Shown here: piece by piece, positions 1 to 8,984 of the stretch
Position numbering within the stretch: position 1 is the first letter of the stretch
Layout of the letters: each line of letters starts with the position of its first letter
Assembly: GCF_013409255.1 (NCBI RefSeq)
Contig: NZ_JACCAS010000001.1
Span: 3,348,001 to 3,412,000, forward strand
Origin: Paraburkholderia bryophila
GTDB taxonomy: Bacteria; Pseudomonadota; Gammaproteobacteria; Burkholderiales; Burkholderiaceae
Length of the DNA: 64,000 bases
Reading direction: 5' to 3'
Notes under the pieces: generated by a model
Databases searched by the model: none
What the model was told of the DNA's origin: nothing
Seen by the model: only the letters and a program-made list of their open reading frames with translations
Program-made: the position numbers and the translations under genes

Positions 1-155
1 ATGAACAGGTTGTCGCGCTTGTTGAGCAGCGCGCGCGCGGCGCTGGCGTCCGGTGCGATCAGCGCGCCGCGCTTGTGCGTGCCCTGCGCGTTGACGCCGT
101 GCCATTTGAAGCGCAGTTCCGTTGCCGCTGGCCGAACCAGCACGCCGGTATTCAC
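1..155 (-). CDS. pilC: Type IV pilus inner-membrane platform protein PilC (N-terminal part, runs off the window)
   Basis: Only the first 51 codons are in the window. On the minus strand a GTG at 155-153 overlaps the pilB stop (TGA, 154-152), the coupled arrangement usual in pilB-pilC operons. The translated start contains LRFKWHGVNAQGTHKRGALI followed by an Ala-rich stretch ending in RALLNKRDNLF. This matches the N-terminus of the GspF/PilC family, in which a short beta-rich segment precedes the T2SSF domain. PilC is the inner-membrane platform that the extension ATPase acts on. Identity rests on this short segment plus the context. Confidence 0.75.
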   Translation of the reverse strand, partial: MNTGVLVRPAATELRFKWHGVNAQGTHKRGALIAPDASAARALLNKRDNLF

Positions 156-1444
156 GCGACCTCCGTGGCGGCCAGCGCTTCCGCGAGACTCGTCGTGCCG
201 TCGCGCACACGCGCCAATGCGGCGTCACGCAACGTGGCCACCTGTTCCGCCCGAGCGAGCCGCGCGAGTTCATGCGTGCCCGCGTTCACCACGATCAGTT
301 CACGCATCGGCTCGGACACCGGCATCACCTGATGCACGCCGATCCGGCCACGGTAGCCGATACCGTGGCACTTCGCGCAACCGGCGGCGGCGTAGGGCTG
401 CCAGCCGTCGAGCTGAGCGTCGGCGAAACCGGCGGCTCGTAGCGCTGCGGCCGAGTGTGGCGCGGGCGTTCGACATGTCACGCACAGTCGGCGCACCAGT
501 CGTTGCGCCGTCACCATGCGCAGCGCGGCTGCCAGGTTGTACGGCTCGACGCCAATGTCGATCAGACGTGCGATCGCCGCGGGCGCGTCGTTCGTATGCA
601 GCGTTGACAGCACGAGGTGGCCGGTTTGCGCGGCCTTCACGGCGACGTCGGCAGTTTCGTCGTCGCGGATTTCACCGACCATGATCACGTCCGGGTCCTG
701 ACGCAAAAACGCCCGCAGCGCCACGGCGAAGGTAAGGCCCGCTTTCTCCCGCACGCTGACCTGGTTGATGCCGGCTAGTTGGATTTCGGCCGGATCTTCA
801 ACCGAGCACAGATTGCGCGACGTGTCGTTGAGCAATTGCAGGAAGCAATACAGCGACAGCGTTTTGCCGCTGCCGGTCGGACCGGTGACCAGCATGAGGC
901 CGTGCGGCGCACGGATCGCGGCGTCGACGGTGGCGTGCTGTTGTGGATCGAGGCCGAGCGAGTCGAGCGACAGATCCGCGGGCAATGCGTCGAGCCGGCG
1001 CAGCACCAGCTTTTCGCCGAACAGCGTAGGCAGCGAATTGACGCGATAGTCTTCGGTGCGTCCGGGCGACGTGGCGATCCGCAGCCGGCCGTCTTGCGGC
1101 ACGCGCCGCTCGGCGATGTCCATGCGCGCCAGCACCTTCACGCGGGTGATGAACGCGTCGCGCAGATGCGCGGGCGGCTGCGGCGTCTCATGCAGCACGC
1201 CGTCGATGCGCAAGCGTACGCGCCACCCATGCTCCGACGGTTCGATATGCAGATCCGACGCATTGCGGCGCGTGGCTTCCTGCAGCGTTTCGGTGAGAAG
1301 GCGAACGGCCGGCGCGGTGTCGATGTCGCCGAGGTTAGCGGCGGGATCGACCGCGAAGTTTGCGGGCCTGGTTTTGACTGCAGTTTCGCTACTGAACGTT
1401 GATTGCCCTGAAGCGGGCGCAGCGGGATGACTGGATGCTTGCAT
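152..1444 (-). CDS. pilB: PilB/GspE-type secretion ATPase (type IV pilus extension ATPase)
   Basis: A 430-residue hexameric ATPase that powers pilus subunit assembly at the inner membrane. Visible motifs are Walker A GPTGSGKT, the Asp/His boxes of the PilT/GspE family, the Walker-B-like DPDVIMVGEIRD, and a C-terminal zinc tetracysteine (LCVTC followed by CAKCHGIGYRGR). The protein is shorter than typical PilB (about 560 residues): the N-terminal GspE_N/MshEN module is missing and the sequence enters the NTE/ATPase core after about 40 residues. pilC follows with a stop/start overlap, which supports a pilus rather than a stand-alone role. It could be called gspE by similarity, but the pilC neighbour favours pilB. 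Confidence 0.85.
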   Translation of the reverse strand: MQASSHPAAPASGQSTFSSETAVKTRPANFAVDPAANLGDIDTAPAVRLLTETLQEATRRNASDLHIEPSEHGWRVRLRIDGVLHETPQPPAHLRDAFITRVKVLARMDIAERRVPQDGRLRIATSPGRTEDYRVNSLPTLFGEKLVLRRLDALPADLSLDSLGLDPQQHATVDAAIRAPHGLMLVTGPTGSGKTLSLYCFLQLLNDTSRNLCSVEDPAEIQLAGINQVSVREKAGLTFAVALRAFLRQDPDVIMVGEIRDDETADVAVKAAQTGHLVLSTLHTNDAPAAIARLIDIGVEPYNLAAALRMVTAQRLVRRLCVTCRTPAPHSAAALRAAGFADAQLDGWQPYAAAGCAKCHGIGYRGRIGVHQVMPVSEPMRELIVVNAGTHELARLARAEQVATLRDAALARVRDGTTSLAEALAATEVA

Positions 1445-1572
1445 GAGAGACCGGTGACGAGCCGCCTGTAGAACGTGACGGCTGCATCATCGGTCATGGC
1501 ATCGCCCTAATGCCACTCGGCCATTCGGCTAATGGCGCGCGCGGCGACGCTGTGCGAAGCTCTGTTTCGGCT

Positions 1573-2877
1573 TCAGATGCGCGTGGCTTTGGCTGCCTTG
1601 GCCGCACCGCGCACCGGTGGCTTGAACAGCTTGACGGTGCGGATCGCCTGATCGTCGCTGCGCATTACTTCGAGCTTGGTGTCGCCGATCTGCACGCAGA
1701 CGTCGCCGTCCGGAATGTCTTCGAGAATTTCGAGGATCAGGCCGTTGAGCGTTTTGGGGCCGTCGGTGGGCAGCGTCAGTTGCAGCCAGCGGTTCAGTTC
1801 ACGCAGCGGCATGCTGCCCGCCACGATGCATTCGCCGCTCTCGTTCCAGCCGCCGCGCGTGTTGGCGCTACGCGGAATCGACGTGGTGAATTCGCCGATC
1901 AGTTCTTCGATGATGTCTTCCGGCGTGACGAGGCCTTGCAACTCGCCATACTCGTTGACGACCAGCGCGGTGCGGTGGCGGCTTTCCTGGAAGAACTGCA
2001 GTTGCTGGAACACGGGCGTACCGCTCGGCACGAAGTACGGCTCGGCGAGCAGTTCGCGCAGCGTCTCGCGCTCGAGTTCCTGGTTGTGCAGCGCGGCCAG
2101 GGTCTTGCGCACGTGCAGCACACCGAGCACGCGGTCAATGTCGCCTTGATAGACGATCAGCTTGTTGTGATAACAGGTCTCGAGCTGATGCAGGATCTGT
2201 TCGAACGGCGCGTCGAAATCCAGCGCTTCGATGCGGCGGCGCGGGATCATCACGTCGTCGACGGAGATGTTTTCGAGGTCGAACAGGTTCAGCAGAATGC
2301 TGCGGTGTTTGGTGGGCATGAAGCTGCCCGATTCGAGCACGATGGTGCGCAGTTCTTCGGTGGTCAGGCGTTGATCCCGCCCGCCCTTGGTGTTGATGTG
2401 CAGCACCCGCAGGATCGCGTTGGCGAACAGATTGACGAACCAGACGAGCGGCTTCGCGACGCGCATCATCGGCGCGATCAGCAGGCTGGCGGGCAGCGCG
2501 ATTTTTTCCGGAAAGGTCGCGCCGACGATCTTCGGCGTGATCTCCGCGAACACGATGATCAGGAACGCGACAATGCCGGTCGCGATCGAGAGCACGAGGT
2601 TGTTGCGGCCGAACGTGTGCAGCGCGATCGAGGTGGTCAGCACCGGAATGATCGTATTGAACAGATTGTTGCCGATCAGCACCACGCTCAACAACTGGTC
2701 GGTCCGCGCGAGCAGGCCTTGCGTGGTCTTTGCACCAAGCACGTTCTGATTGGCCAGGTGCTTCAGGCGATGACGGTTGAGCGCCATCATCGCCGTTTCA
2801 GAAATGGAAAAGAAACTGGAGCAGACGAGCAGCAGACAAACTGCGCCGATCTGCGCCCATAGGGGAAGTTGTTCCAC
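1573..2877 (-). CDS. HlyC/CorC family CBS-domain membrane protein (CNNM/DUF21)
   Basis: A 434-residue protein with an N-terminal DUF21/CNNM membrane domain (about residues 1-190, several hydrophobic helices), then a pair of CBS domains (about 205-330) and a C-terminal CorC_HlyC transporter-associated domain (about 345-425, with NGLILEILEDIPDGD). The family is linked to magnesium/cobalt efflux and the CBS pair usually binds adenine nucleotides. The apparent start is GTG at 2877 with no clear Shine-Dalgarno sequence. It lies between the T6SS cluster and pilB with gaps on both sides, so it is probably its own unit. Substrate is not deducible. Confidence 0.85.
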   Translation of the reverse strand: MEQLPLWAQIGAVCLLLVCSSFFSISETAMMALNRHRLKHLANQNVLGAKTTQGLLARTDQLLSVVLIGNNLFNTIIPVLTTSIALHTFGRNNLVLSIATGIVAFLIIVFAEITPKIVGATFPEKIALPASLLIAPMMRVAKPLVWFVNLFANAILRVLHINTKGGRDQRLTTEELRTIVLESGSFMPTKHRSILLNLFDLENISVDDVMIPRRRIEALDFDAPFEQILHQLETCYHNKLIVYQGDIDRVLGVLHVRKTLAALHNQELERETLRELLAEPYFVPSGTPVFQQLQFFQESRHRTALVVNEYGELQGLVTPEDIIEELIGEFTTSIPRSANTRGGWNESGECIVAGSMPLRELNRWLQLTLPTDGPKTLNGLILEILEDIPDGDVCVQIGDTKLEVMRSDDQAIRTVKLFKPPVRGAAKAAKATRI

Positions 2878-2914
2878 GCGTCGTGAAGGAGAGGGACAGG
2901 ATGGACAGAATATA

Positions 2915-2941
2915 GCAGAGGGGGCCGCTGCGGCCCTCTGC
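2915..2941. other. GC-rich hairpin between corC-like gene and T6SS cluster
   Basis: Arms GCAGAGGG (2915-2922) and CCCTCTGC (2934-2941) with further internal pairing. On the minus strand only a weak T-containing stretch follows, so it could be the 3' end of the tagH transcript or part of the corC-like 5' region. It is not a convincing intrinsic terminator. Confidence 0.35.
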
Positions 2942-3039
2942 GGAATGGCCGGGCGGATACCGAGGGGACGGGCGCCCGGCGCTTGGGAAGCGATGGTTAT
3001 GGCCAGGCGGCGCGCCGACCCTGACCGAGTGGGTCATGG

Positions 3040-4131
3040 CTAGTTTTGGCCGGTATGTTGTTTGAGCGTGCGGACCAGTGTTCCTAGTGTGTGCATGAAT
3101 TCCGGGGTGAGGCCGGCCTCGGCGGCTGCGTCGCAGGGCACGCCGGCGCCGTCGAGAAAGGCGTGGGCGAGCACGGCGGCGGATTCGATGGCTTCGCCTC
3201 CGTCGATCGTTGCCTTGTGCGACGGTTCGCTCCGCCCGTGAGTTTCACCGCCGTAATTCGGCACGGCAACACGCACGACGCAGGCCGACGCGTCGTATAA
3301 CCGGCCGAACGCGTCGGCGTAGTCGGTTCGCTGAGCGACAGCGCTATGCCGCTGGGTCTCCTCCATCGGCGTGGCGATCTTTACCCGCAGATGGCCGTCG
3401 AATTCCGCCACGTGGTCGCGGAGCGCATGACCGGGCGCGTTGTCGGTACGCGATGCGTCGAACGCGCCGGGTGGCGCGGCAGTGAGGTCGGCGAACAGGT
3501 CGTGAACGTTCGCGTCGTTCCATCGGGTGTTCGACCACGTCGTAGCCGGTGGTTCGAATAGCGCAAGCGGATCCAGCGGCGTATCGAGCAGATCGTGTAA
3601 CGAGGTCGATGTTCCGGGACCGAACGGCCGGTCATCGGAAAGGTCACGCGGTCGCGCTGTTACGTAGAGCGGATTCGGTGCAGCGTGTTCGGCAGAGTCA
3701 GCGGTAGCGCCAGAGCGAGAGCCAGCGCCAGACTCAGCGGCGGAACGCGCGTCGGTCAGCGAGGACCCGCCCGGCAGATTCCAGACCGGCAACGCCGAGC
3801 ACGCCGCCGCCCGCAGCACATAGGCGCCGATATTGACGATGTCGCCCGCGTGCAGTTCGATCTGTCCGCGCGGTTCGACCAGCTTGCCATTGACGGCGAT
3901 CGCCGCATGCTCGCTGGTATTGAGCAACTGCCACCCGTCGCCGTGCGCGCCGATCAACGCATGGCGACGCGCCACTGCGCTGCCGCCGTCATCGTCGTCG
4001 GGTAGCACCAGCGTGTTGTCCGGCGCGCGGCCGATCGAGCCGCCCGCGGCGTCGAAGACCGCGCCCGGTTCGTTCGATAGCGCCTTGCCGTGGCAGGCGA
4101 CGATCATCAATTGAAGGCTGAAAGAGGGCAT
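3040..4131 (-). CDS. tagH: T6SS-associated FHA-domain protein (TagH/Fha-like)
   Basis: A 363-residue protein. The N-terminal 110 residues form a forkhead-associated (phosphothreonine-binding) domain: the core GGSIGRAPDNTLVLPD is followed by SAVARRHALI and VNGKL. The middle is a low-complexity linker and the last ~90 residues form a second conserved block. FHA proteins of this kind act in threonine-phosphorylation control or assembly of T6SS. Here there is no PpkA kinase or PppA phosphatase gene in the cluster, so a phosphorylation role is not supported by context. It is the last gene of the cluster, 33 bp after tssM, with an AGGA-type ribosome site upstream. Confidence 0.75.
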   Translation of the reverse strand: MPSFSLQLMIVACHGKALSNEPGAVFDAAGGSIGRAPDNTLVLPDDDDGGSAVARRHALIGAHGDGWQLLNTSEHAAIAVNGKLVEPRGQIELHAGDIVNIGAYVLRAAACSALPVWNLPGGSSLTDARSAAESGAGSRSGATADSAEHAAPNPLYVTARPRDLSDDRPFGPGTSTSLHDLLDTPLDPLALFEPPATTWSNTRWNDANVHDLFADLTAAPPGAFDASRTDNAPGHALRDHVAEFDGHLRVKIATPMEETQRHSAVAQRTDYADAFGRLYDASACVVRVAVPNYGGETHGRSEPSHKATIDGGEAIESAAVLAHAFLDGAGVPCDAAAEAGLTPEFMHTLGTLVRTLKQHTGQN

Positions 4132-4164
4132 GGAACAAACGTCCTGATCTGATAGCGAGCGGCT

Positions 4165-7100
4165 TTAGGACGGACACGAGAACGCGTCCATTTGCGGCAA
4201 CCTGAACGGGTTGTAGCTGCTGTTGGCGATGACCCGCAAAGACAGCTTGCGGCCGTTGAAGTCGAAGGTGGCGACAAAGTGCTCGGGCGTCGCGCCCGGT
4301 GTAATGCTGGCCTTGTCGAGCAGACGTTGCAGCGCCCACGGTCCCTGCGTTTGCAGGCCGTCGGCGCCGCCCGGCGTGCTGATCTGCAGGCTGACCTGAC
4401 CGGCGCCGCCGACGGGGCCCGGCCATTTCACCGTGGTGGGCAGTTGCGGGCCATGCGCGTAGCGGATCGTTTGGCCGTCGACATCCAGCGTGTACTGCGC
4501 GATCCCCGGATCCAGCTCGAGCGGCGTCAGCTCGACTTGCAGCGCCGGCGCCGTGGCATTGCCGGAAAAAAACGCCGTGCGGATGATGTCGGCATTCTGG
4601 AACGAGCCGACCAGACGGGCATCTCCCGAAGCGGCGCCGGTTGCGTCGCGCCTGAAGCGCCAGCGGCTGCCACTAACGTCGATTTGCGACGCCAGATTTT
4701 TTTGAAAGAAGCTGTCCATCAAGCCGCCCGGGGCGAACAGTTTCGAGAAATCGTCGAGCGCGACATCGCGACTGGCGTTGCGCACGAACGGGTAGCGCCC
4801 CGCGATCATGTGCCGGCACAGTCGGCCTATGCCGCCTTGCGCGTCCTGCGCGAGATTGGCGCGCAGCGCGCCGCCGATCTGCGCCGAACCGTTTTGCGAC
4901 AGGTCGCCGAACATCTTGCGCAACGGCATCGGCATCCGTCCGGCATCGGCCTGCAGTTTGTCGAACACGTCGGTTGGTGGCGGCGAATTGCCGCTGTTGA
5001 GCGCCGCGCTCGCCGACGTCAGATAGCCGTACAACTCGTCGACCACGTGCAGGTTGCCGTCGAACGGTGCCGTGCCGGCGGCGCCTCCGTCGGACGAGGT
5101 GACGAGGCGGCGCAGTGGTTCGAAATGGGCGTCGACTACGGCCTCGGGTCGCTCTTCGTTGGCCGTTTGCGGCACCGCGGGCGCAGCGTTGCCGAACATC
5201 GCCGCGAGCGATTGCCGCGCTTTGCCGAGGCGTTGCTGCATGCGACCCGCCGCGGGGCGTTGCTCGGACGCGGATGTTCGCGACAGATTCGTCTCACGGG
5301 CGGCGGCTTGCAGGAATTGTCTGAGCGGCGAATCCGGCGCCGACAGCGTGCGCGCAATTCGCGTGCTTTGCGCAATCGACTTGCTATCCATCAGCGTCAA
5401 GTCGTTGAGATAGGCATCCCAGACTTCGATGTAGTCGTTGAAGTACGCGCGTCGGACTTCAAGCACGAGACGCGCGGTGTCGACGGCGGGCGCGGCGTCG
5501 ATGCCCAGCACCCATGGTTCTTCGCTGCGCAGTTGCGCGGCGGCGCCGGCTACGCGTTTGTCGAAGACGTCCCAATAGCCTCGATAGGTATACAGGCTGT
5601 CGATGCCGTCGCTGAGCGGTTTGCCGCTGAGGCGCCGGAACACGAGCGCGGCTTGCGGGCCCCCCGCGCTGACGACGGTGAGCGGCGCGGCGCGCGGTAT
5701 GCGCAGCAGTTCGCGGCGCAACTGATGGTAAGCACGCTGAGCAAACGAATCGCGTGCGAGCCGCTCACGCACGCGGCTCACCAGGGCTGCGTTGAGTGCA
5801 AACGGCGACGCGACCGCGCGCGCTTCGAAGAGTCGCGTGAGGTGCGCTTCCAGGCGTGCGCGTTGATCGAGCGTGGTGTTCGACGGCAAAGACGTCTGCG
5901 TGTCGAGGATCAGCCATGCGGCGACAAAACCGCCGTCGTAGTGAGCAGCGTCGTGAAGCATCAGATAGGCCTTGAGCGCGTCGTACGTATATTCCGGATC
6001 GTCGAGCGGGGCGTTGGACAGCAGCGCTTCGAGACGCGCTGCCGCCTGCGGCAGCAGTTTGTCGTCGAGCGCGCGGCGATAAATGGTCTCGCTGGCTTCG
6101 CTGATTTTTGCACCGGGGTAAAGACCGAGTCCGTAGCGCAAGGGCGGCGGTGCATCGATCTCGAAGCGTTCGCTGCGAGGCAGGCTTCGCACGTCGTTGA
6201 GCATCGGAGCGAGCGGCGCCAACGCACCGGCGGCCAACGTGATCGGCTGGCGCGCGTGCTGATTGAACGCGGCGACGTGCGTGCCGACTTCGTCGAGATA
6301 GGCACGGATGTTCGAATAGCTGATCGTCCAGCCGGCTAGCAGTGTTAGCAGCAGGGCGCCGCTCGTCACCGCGAGCGCCGTGTGCGCGATCAGACGTCGC
6401 CGCAGCGACGCGCGACTCGTGCCGGCGAGGCCGGCATCGGCAAAGACGGCCTCGTGCAGCAGTTGCTTGAGGAAATAGCTTTGGCGGACGCGACTTATTG
6501 CGGGTGCCGGTGACGGCATTGCGCTGTGCAAGTGTTGTCTGACCGGCGTCAGTATCCGGTCAACCGTCTGCCCGCTCTGCAAGGCGCTAGTGAAGTAGAT
6601 GCCGCGCGCGACCAGTTTGGCTTCCAGATGCGAGGTCTGAAACAGCGTCGAGCAGAAGCCGTCGAGCACATCGCGCAGACTCGCGAACTGCTGCGGGAAT
6701 AGATAGGCGAGCGCCCGGCTATCGAGATCGGGGTCGGCGCTCACGACGTCGCGCAGGCCGTCGGTCAGGCGCTGTACGAGTTTGTCGAATGCGTCCGTGA
6801 ATGCGGTGGTGGCGCTGTTGGACGCTGCGGCGGCTTCATCGAGTGGGAATGTCGCGCCCCAAACCTGCTCGCGGCCCTCGCGGTTCAGCGCCGAAAAATA
6901 CTCGACGAAGCCGCTGAGGCGATCCATCCGGGTCAAACATAAGTAGATCGGGACCTGTATGTCGAGCGCTGCCCGCATCGTTTGGAGCGGCTTGCGCAGA
7001 CGCGTCGCGTAGGCTGTGCGTTCGGCTTCGTTCAGTGCGAGCAGCGAGTCGACGGCGACCGTCAGTAGGACGCCGTTGAGCGGCTGGCGCGGCCGACGTT

Positions 7101-7791
7101 TGCGAAGCAGCGCGAGCAGGGCGCGCCACTCGGTGCCACGCCGCTCGGTGTCGTCGGCGGCTTCCAGATAGTGGCCGGGCGTATCGACGAGCACTGCGTG
7201 GTTGCTGAACCACCAGTCGCATTGCTGGGTCGCTTCGACGCGGCCGGCGGCGGCGCGCGCCGCTTGCTCGGCGGTCGATAGTTCGAGTCCGCCGTGGACG
7301 AGTACAGCGGTCTTGCCCGAGCCGCTGCTGCCGACCACGAGATACCACGGCAATCGATACGCGTACTGACCGGTGGCGGCATCGAGCCATGCCGCGAGTT
7401 TGCCTTTGGCCGGGTTGGCGTGGCGCAGCAGGTACAGCGCGTCGCGAAAACGGGCGCGTAGTTCGGCAACCGGAGCAGTGTCTTTTATGCCGGCAGCCGT
7501 AGCCGCACCCGCACCCGCACCCGCACCCGCACCGGCACCCGCACCGGCACCCGCTTCGCTCGCACTTCCCCGCATCCGCCAAACCAGCCGCATGCACCCG
7601 GCCAGCAGCACGAGCGCAATCAACCACCCTCGCACCGTCGCACTTTCCAACGGACGCATCGTGCCGATCGCCAGCAGTGGCCCCACGCTCCAGATCAACG
7701 CGACGACCAGTGCGATTTCGACGCATAGCCACACACACAGCCACCACTCCCGGGACAACATCAGCTTCACCACCCGTGTTACGAACTTCAT
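4165..7791 (-). CDS. tssM: T6SS membrane-complex protein TssM (IcmF/VasK)
   Basis: A 1208-residue inner-membrane component that spans to the periplasm and, with TssL and TssJ, forms the T6SS trans-envelope complex. Two membrane helices lie near residues 17-36 and 55-71 and a third near 395-420. The cytoplasmic P-loop GSSGSGKT is at about 154-161, followed by DTPGHYLEA and LTRMDRLSGF. The large periplasmic IcmF/ImcF-related part fills the C-terminal two thirds. The start was set at ATG 7791, which overlaps the tssL stop (ATGA); the longer reading frame is N-terminal overrun. Residues 80-96 are a pure Gly-Ala run encoded by a hexanucleotide repeat (7501-7554). Confidence 0.95.
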   Translation of the reverse strand: MKFVTRVVKLMLSREWWLCVWLCVEIALVVALIWSVGPLLAIGTMRPLESATVRGWLIALVLLAGCMRLVWRMRGSASEAGAGAGAGAGAGAGAGAATAAGIKDTAPVAELRARFRDALYLLRHANPAKGKLAAWLDAATGQYAYRLPWYLVVGSSGSGKTAVLVHGGLELSTAEQAARAAAGRVEATQQCDWWFSNHAVLVDTPGHYLEAADDTERRGTEWRALLALLRKRRPRQPLNGVLLTVAVDSLLALNEAERTAYATRLRKPLQTMRAALDIQVPIYLCLTRMDRLSGFVEYFSALNREGREQVWGATFPLDEAAAASNSATTAFTDAFDKLVQRLTDGLRDVVSADPDLDSRALAYLFPQQFASLRDVLDGFCSTLFQTSHLEAKLVARGIYFTSALQSGQTVDRILTPVRQHLHSAMPSPAPAISRVRQSYFLKQLLHEAVFADAGLAGTSRASLRRRLIAHTALAVTSGALLLTLLAGWTISYSNIRAYLDEVGTHVAAFNQHARQPITLAAGALAPLAPMLNDVRSLPRSERFEIDAPPPLRYGLGLYPGAKISEASETIYRRALDDKLLPQAAARLEALLSNAPLDDPEYTYDALKAYLMLHDAAHYDGGFVAAWLILDTQTSLPSNTTLDQRARLEAHLTRLFEARAVASPFALNAALVSRVRERLARDSFAQRAYHQLRRELLRIPRAAPLTVVSAGGPQAALVFRRLSGKPLSDGIDSLYTYRGYWDVFDKRVAGAAAQLRSEEPWVLGIDAAPAVDTARLVLEVRRAYFNDYIEVWDAYLNDLTLMDSKSIAQSTRIARTLSAPDSPLRQFLQAAARETNLSRTSASEQRPAAGRMQQRLGKARQSLAAMFGNAAPAVPQTANEERPEAVVDAHFEPLRRLVTSSDGGAAGTAPFDGNLHVVDELYGYLTSASAALNSGNSPPPTDVFDKLQADAGRMPMPLRKMFGDLSQNGSAQIGGALRANLAQDAQGGIGRLCRHMIAGRYPFVRNASRDVALDDFSKLFAPGGLMDSFFQKNLASQIDVSGSRWRFRRDATGAASGDARLVGSFQNADIIRTAFFSGNATAPALQVELTPLELDPGIAQYTLDVDGQTIRYAHGPQLPTTVKWPGPVGGAGQVSLQISTPGGADGLQTQGPWALQRLLDKASITPGATPEHFVATFDFNGRKLSLRVIANSSYNPFRLPQMDAFSCPS
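7501..7554. repeat. Hexanucleotide microsatellite inside tssM
   Basis: Tandem GCACCC/GCACCG units, about eight copies, read on the minus strand as alternating Gly-Ala codons between the second membrane helix and the P-loop domain of TssM. The 6-bp unit is in frame, so copy changes would alter linker length without frameshift. Confidence 0.85.
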
Positions 7792-8984
7792 TGATCGGTC
7801 GCCTGCGAAATGCCTTGTCTGTCTGTGGGAAGCGGGAACAGCACGATTTCCACGCGGCGGTTTTGCGCGCGACCCTCGGCTGTCTGGTTGGTGGCGACCG
7901 GCTGTTCGTCGCCGCGCCCCATCACGGCGATGTTCCGGTTCGCTTCGAGGCCGGCCGCCAGCAGCCATTGCCTGACGGCGCCGGCACGGGCTTGCGACAG
8001 CGCGAGGTTCGACTCGAAGCGGTGATCGCGGATCGGCTGATTGTCCGTATGACCGGTAATCGCGATGTCGCCGCCGACCCGGTTCAGCACGCCAACCAGA
8101 TGTGCGAGCACCGGCAGATACGCCGGATTCGCGGCGGCCGAACCGGAGTTGAACAGGCCGTCGCCGCGCATCGCGATCACGCTGCGGTCCGCCTCTTCGC
8201 GCAGCGCGAGCAGGCCGCTTTGCAGATCCGCGTCGAGCGCTTGTCGCAGCCTGTTCGACGTTGGCACGTCGCTCGCGTGGGTGTTCAGCTCGGGCAGACG
8301 AAGCGTGCCGATCGCCGCATAGACTCGATCGGTATGCGCGGTGGTGGCCAGCAGAAAAGCGGCGAAACTCGCGCTACCGCTCACGCCGACGAACAGCAAC
8401 CACGCCCACAACGGCAGCCCGCGGCGCATCCGCCGCACCGGCGTGCGGTCCGCGGCGCGCCATTCGGGCGACAACGGCAATGCGTATCCGCCGCCCGTTT
8501 CATGCAGCAATTTGTGCAGCCGACGCATCAGCGTTTCGCGTTGCGCGGCGCCGTTGTCGATCACGCGGTAGCGTCCCTGGAAACCGAGCATCAGACAGAA
8601 ATACTGCAGCTCGATCATGTCGCGATGCTCGTGCACGCTCACCGACAGGCGCGCCAGCAACTGGAAGAACTTTTCGCCGCCCCATGTCTCGTTGTGAAGG
8701 GCCACCAGCAGACTGTGCGTCGACCATGTGCCACCGCCGCCCCACGGCGCGAGCGCGGCCGCTTCGTCGAGCGCGGTGCACAGGCAATAGCGCGCCGCGA
8801 CGATCGTCTCGACGGGAATGGCCGCACGTTGCGCGCGCGCCTGAAATTGCCGGATCTGATCGAGCAGATATTCGCGCAGCCGCTGCGGCGCGAGGTCCGT
8901 GCTGGTGCGGATCGGCGCGAGCAGGTCGAGCAGCGGGTCGGCGGCAACGACAAGCGCGTTGCGGGCGTTTGGTCGATGCTGCAT
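7788..8984 (-). CDS. tssL: T6SS protein TssL (IcmH/DotU) with fused OmpA-like peptidoglycan-binding domain
   Basis: A 398-residue protein. Residues about 1-215 are the cytoplasmic DotU/IcmH domain, with a single membrane helix near 225-250 (LWAWLLFVGVSGSASFAAF). The C-terminal ~130 residues are an OmpA/MotB domain with TGHTDN, the NLALSQARA box and GRAQNRRVEI, typical of meso-DAP/peptidoglycan binding. This makes it an 'extended' TssL able to anchor the envelope complex to the cell wall without a separate TagL. The start is ATG 8984, overlapping the tssK stop by 1 nt (ATGA); the stop overlaps the tssM start. The longer frame at the N-terminus lacks family similarity. Confidence 0.93.
   Translation of the reverse strand: MQHRPNARNALVVAADPLLDLLAPIRTSTDLAPQRLREYLLDQIRQFQARAQRAAIPVETIVAARYCLCTALDEAAALAPWGGGGTWSTHSLLVALHNETWGGEKFFQLLARLSVSVHEHRDMIELQYFCLMLGFQGRYRVIDNGAAQRETLMRRLHKLLHETGGGYALPLSPEWRAADRTPVRRMRRGLPLWAWLLFVGVSGSASFAAFLLATTAHTDRVYAAIGTLRLPELNTHASDVPTSNRLRQALDADLQSGLLALREEADRSVIAMRGDGLFNSGSAAANPAYLPVLAHLVGVLNRVGGDIAITGHTDNQPIRDHRFESNLALSQARAGAVRQWLLAAGLEANRNIAVMGRGDEQPVATNQTAEGRAQNRRVEIVLFPLPTDRQGISQATDQ

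Noticed and set aside
1..684. Plus-strand 227-codon frame at the window start
   Set aside because: Arg-rich translation over pilC and pilB; antisense shadow.
1510..2862. Long plus-strand frame over the CorC-like gene
   Set aside because: Antisense shadow of a GC-rich gene; Gln/His/Arg-rich translation with no domain.
2878..3040. Second copy of the tRNA-Pro 3' end as att site
   Set aside because: No matching sequence seen at the far end of the T6SS cluster.
4192..6339. Plus-strand 715-codon frame opposite tssM
   Set aside because: Shadow of tssM; amino-acid composition typical of antisense GC-rich frames.
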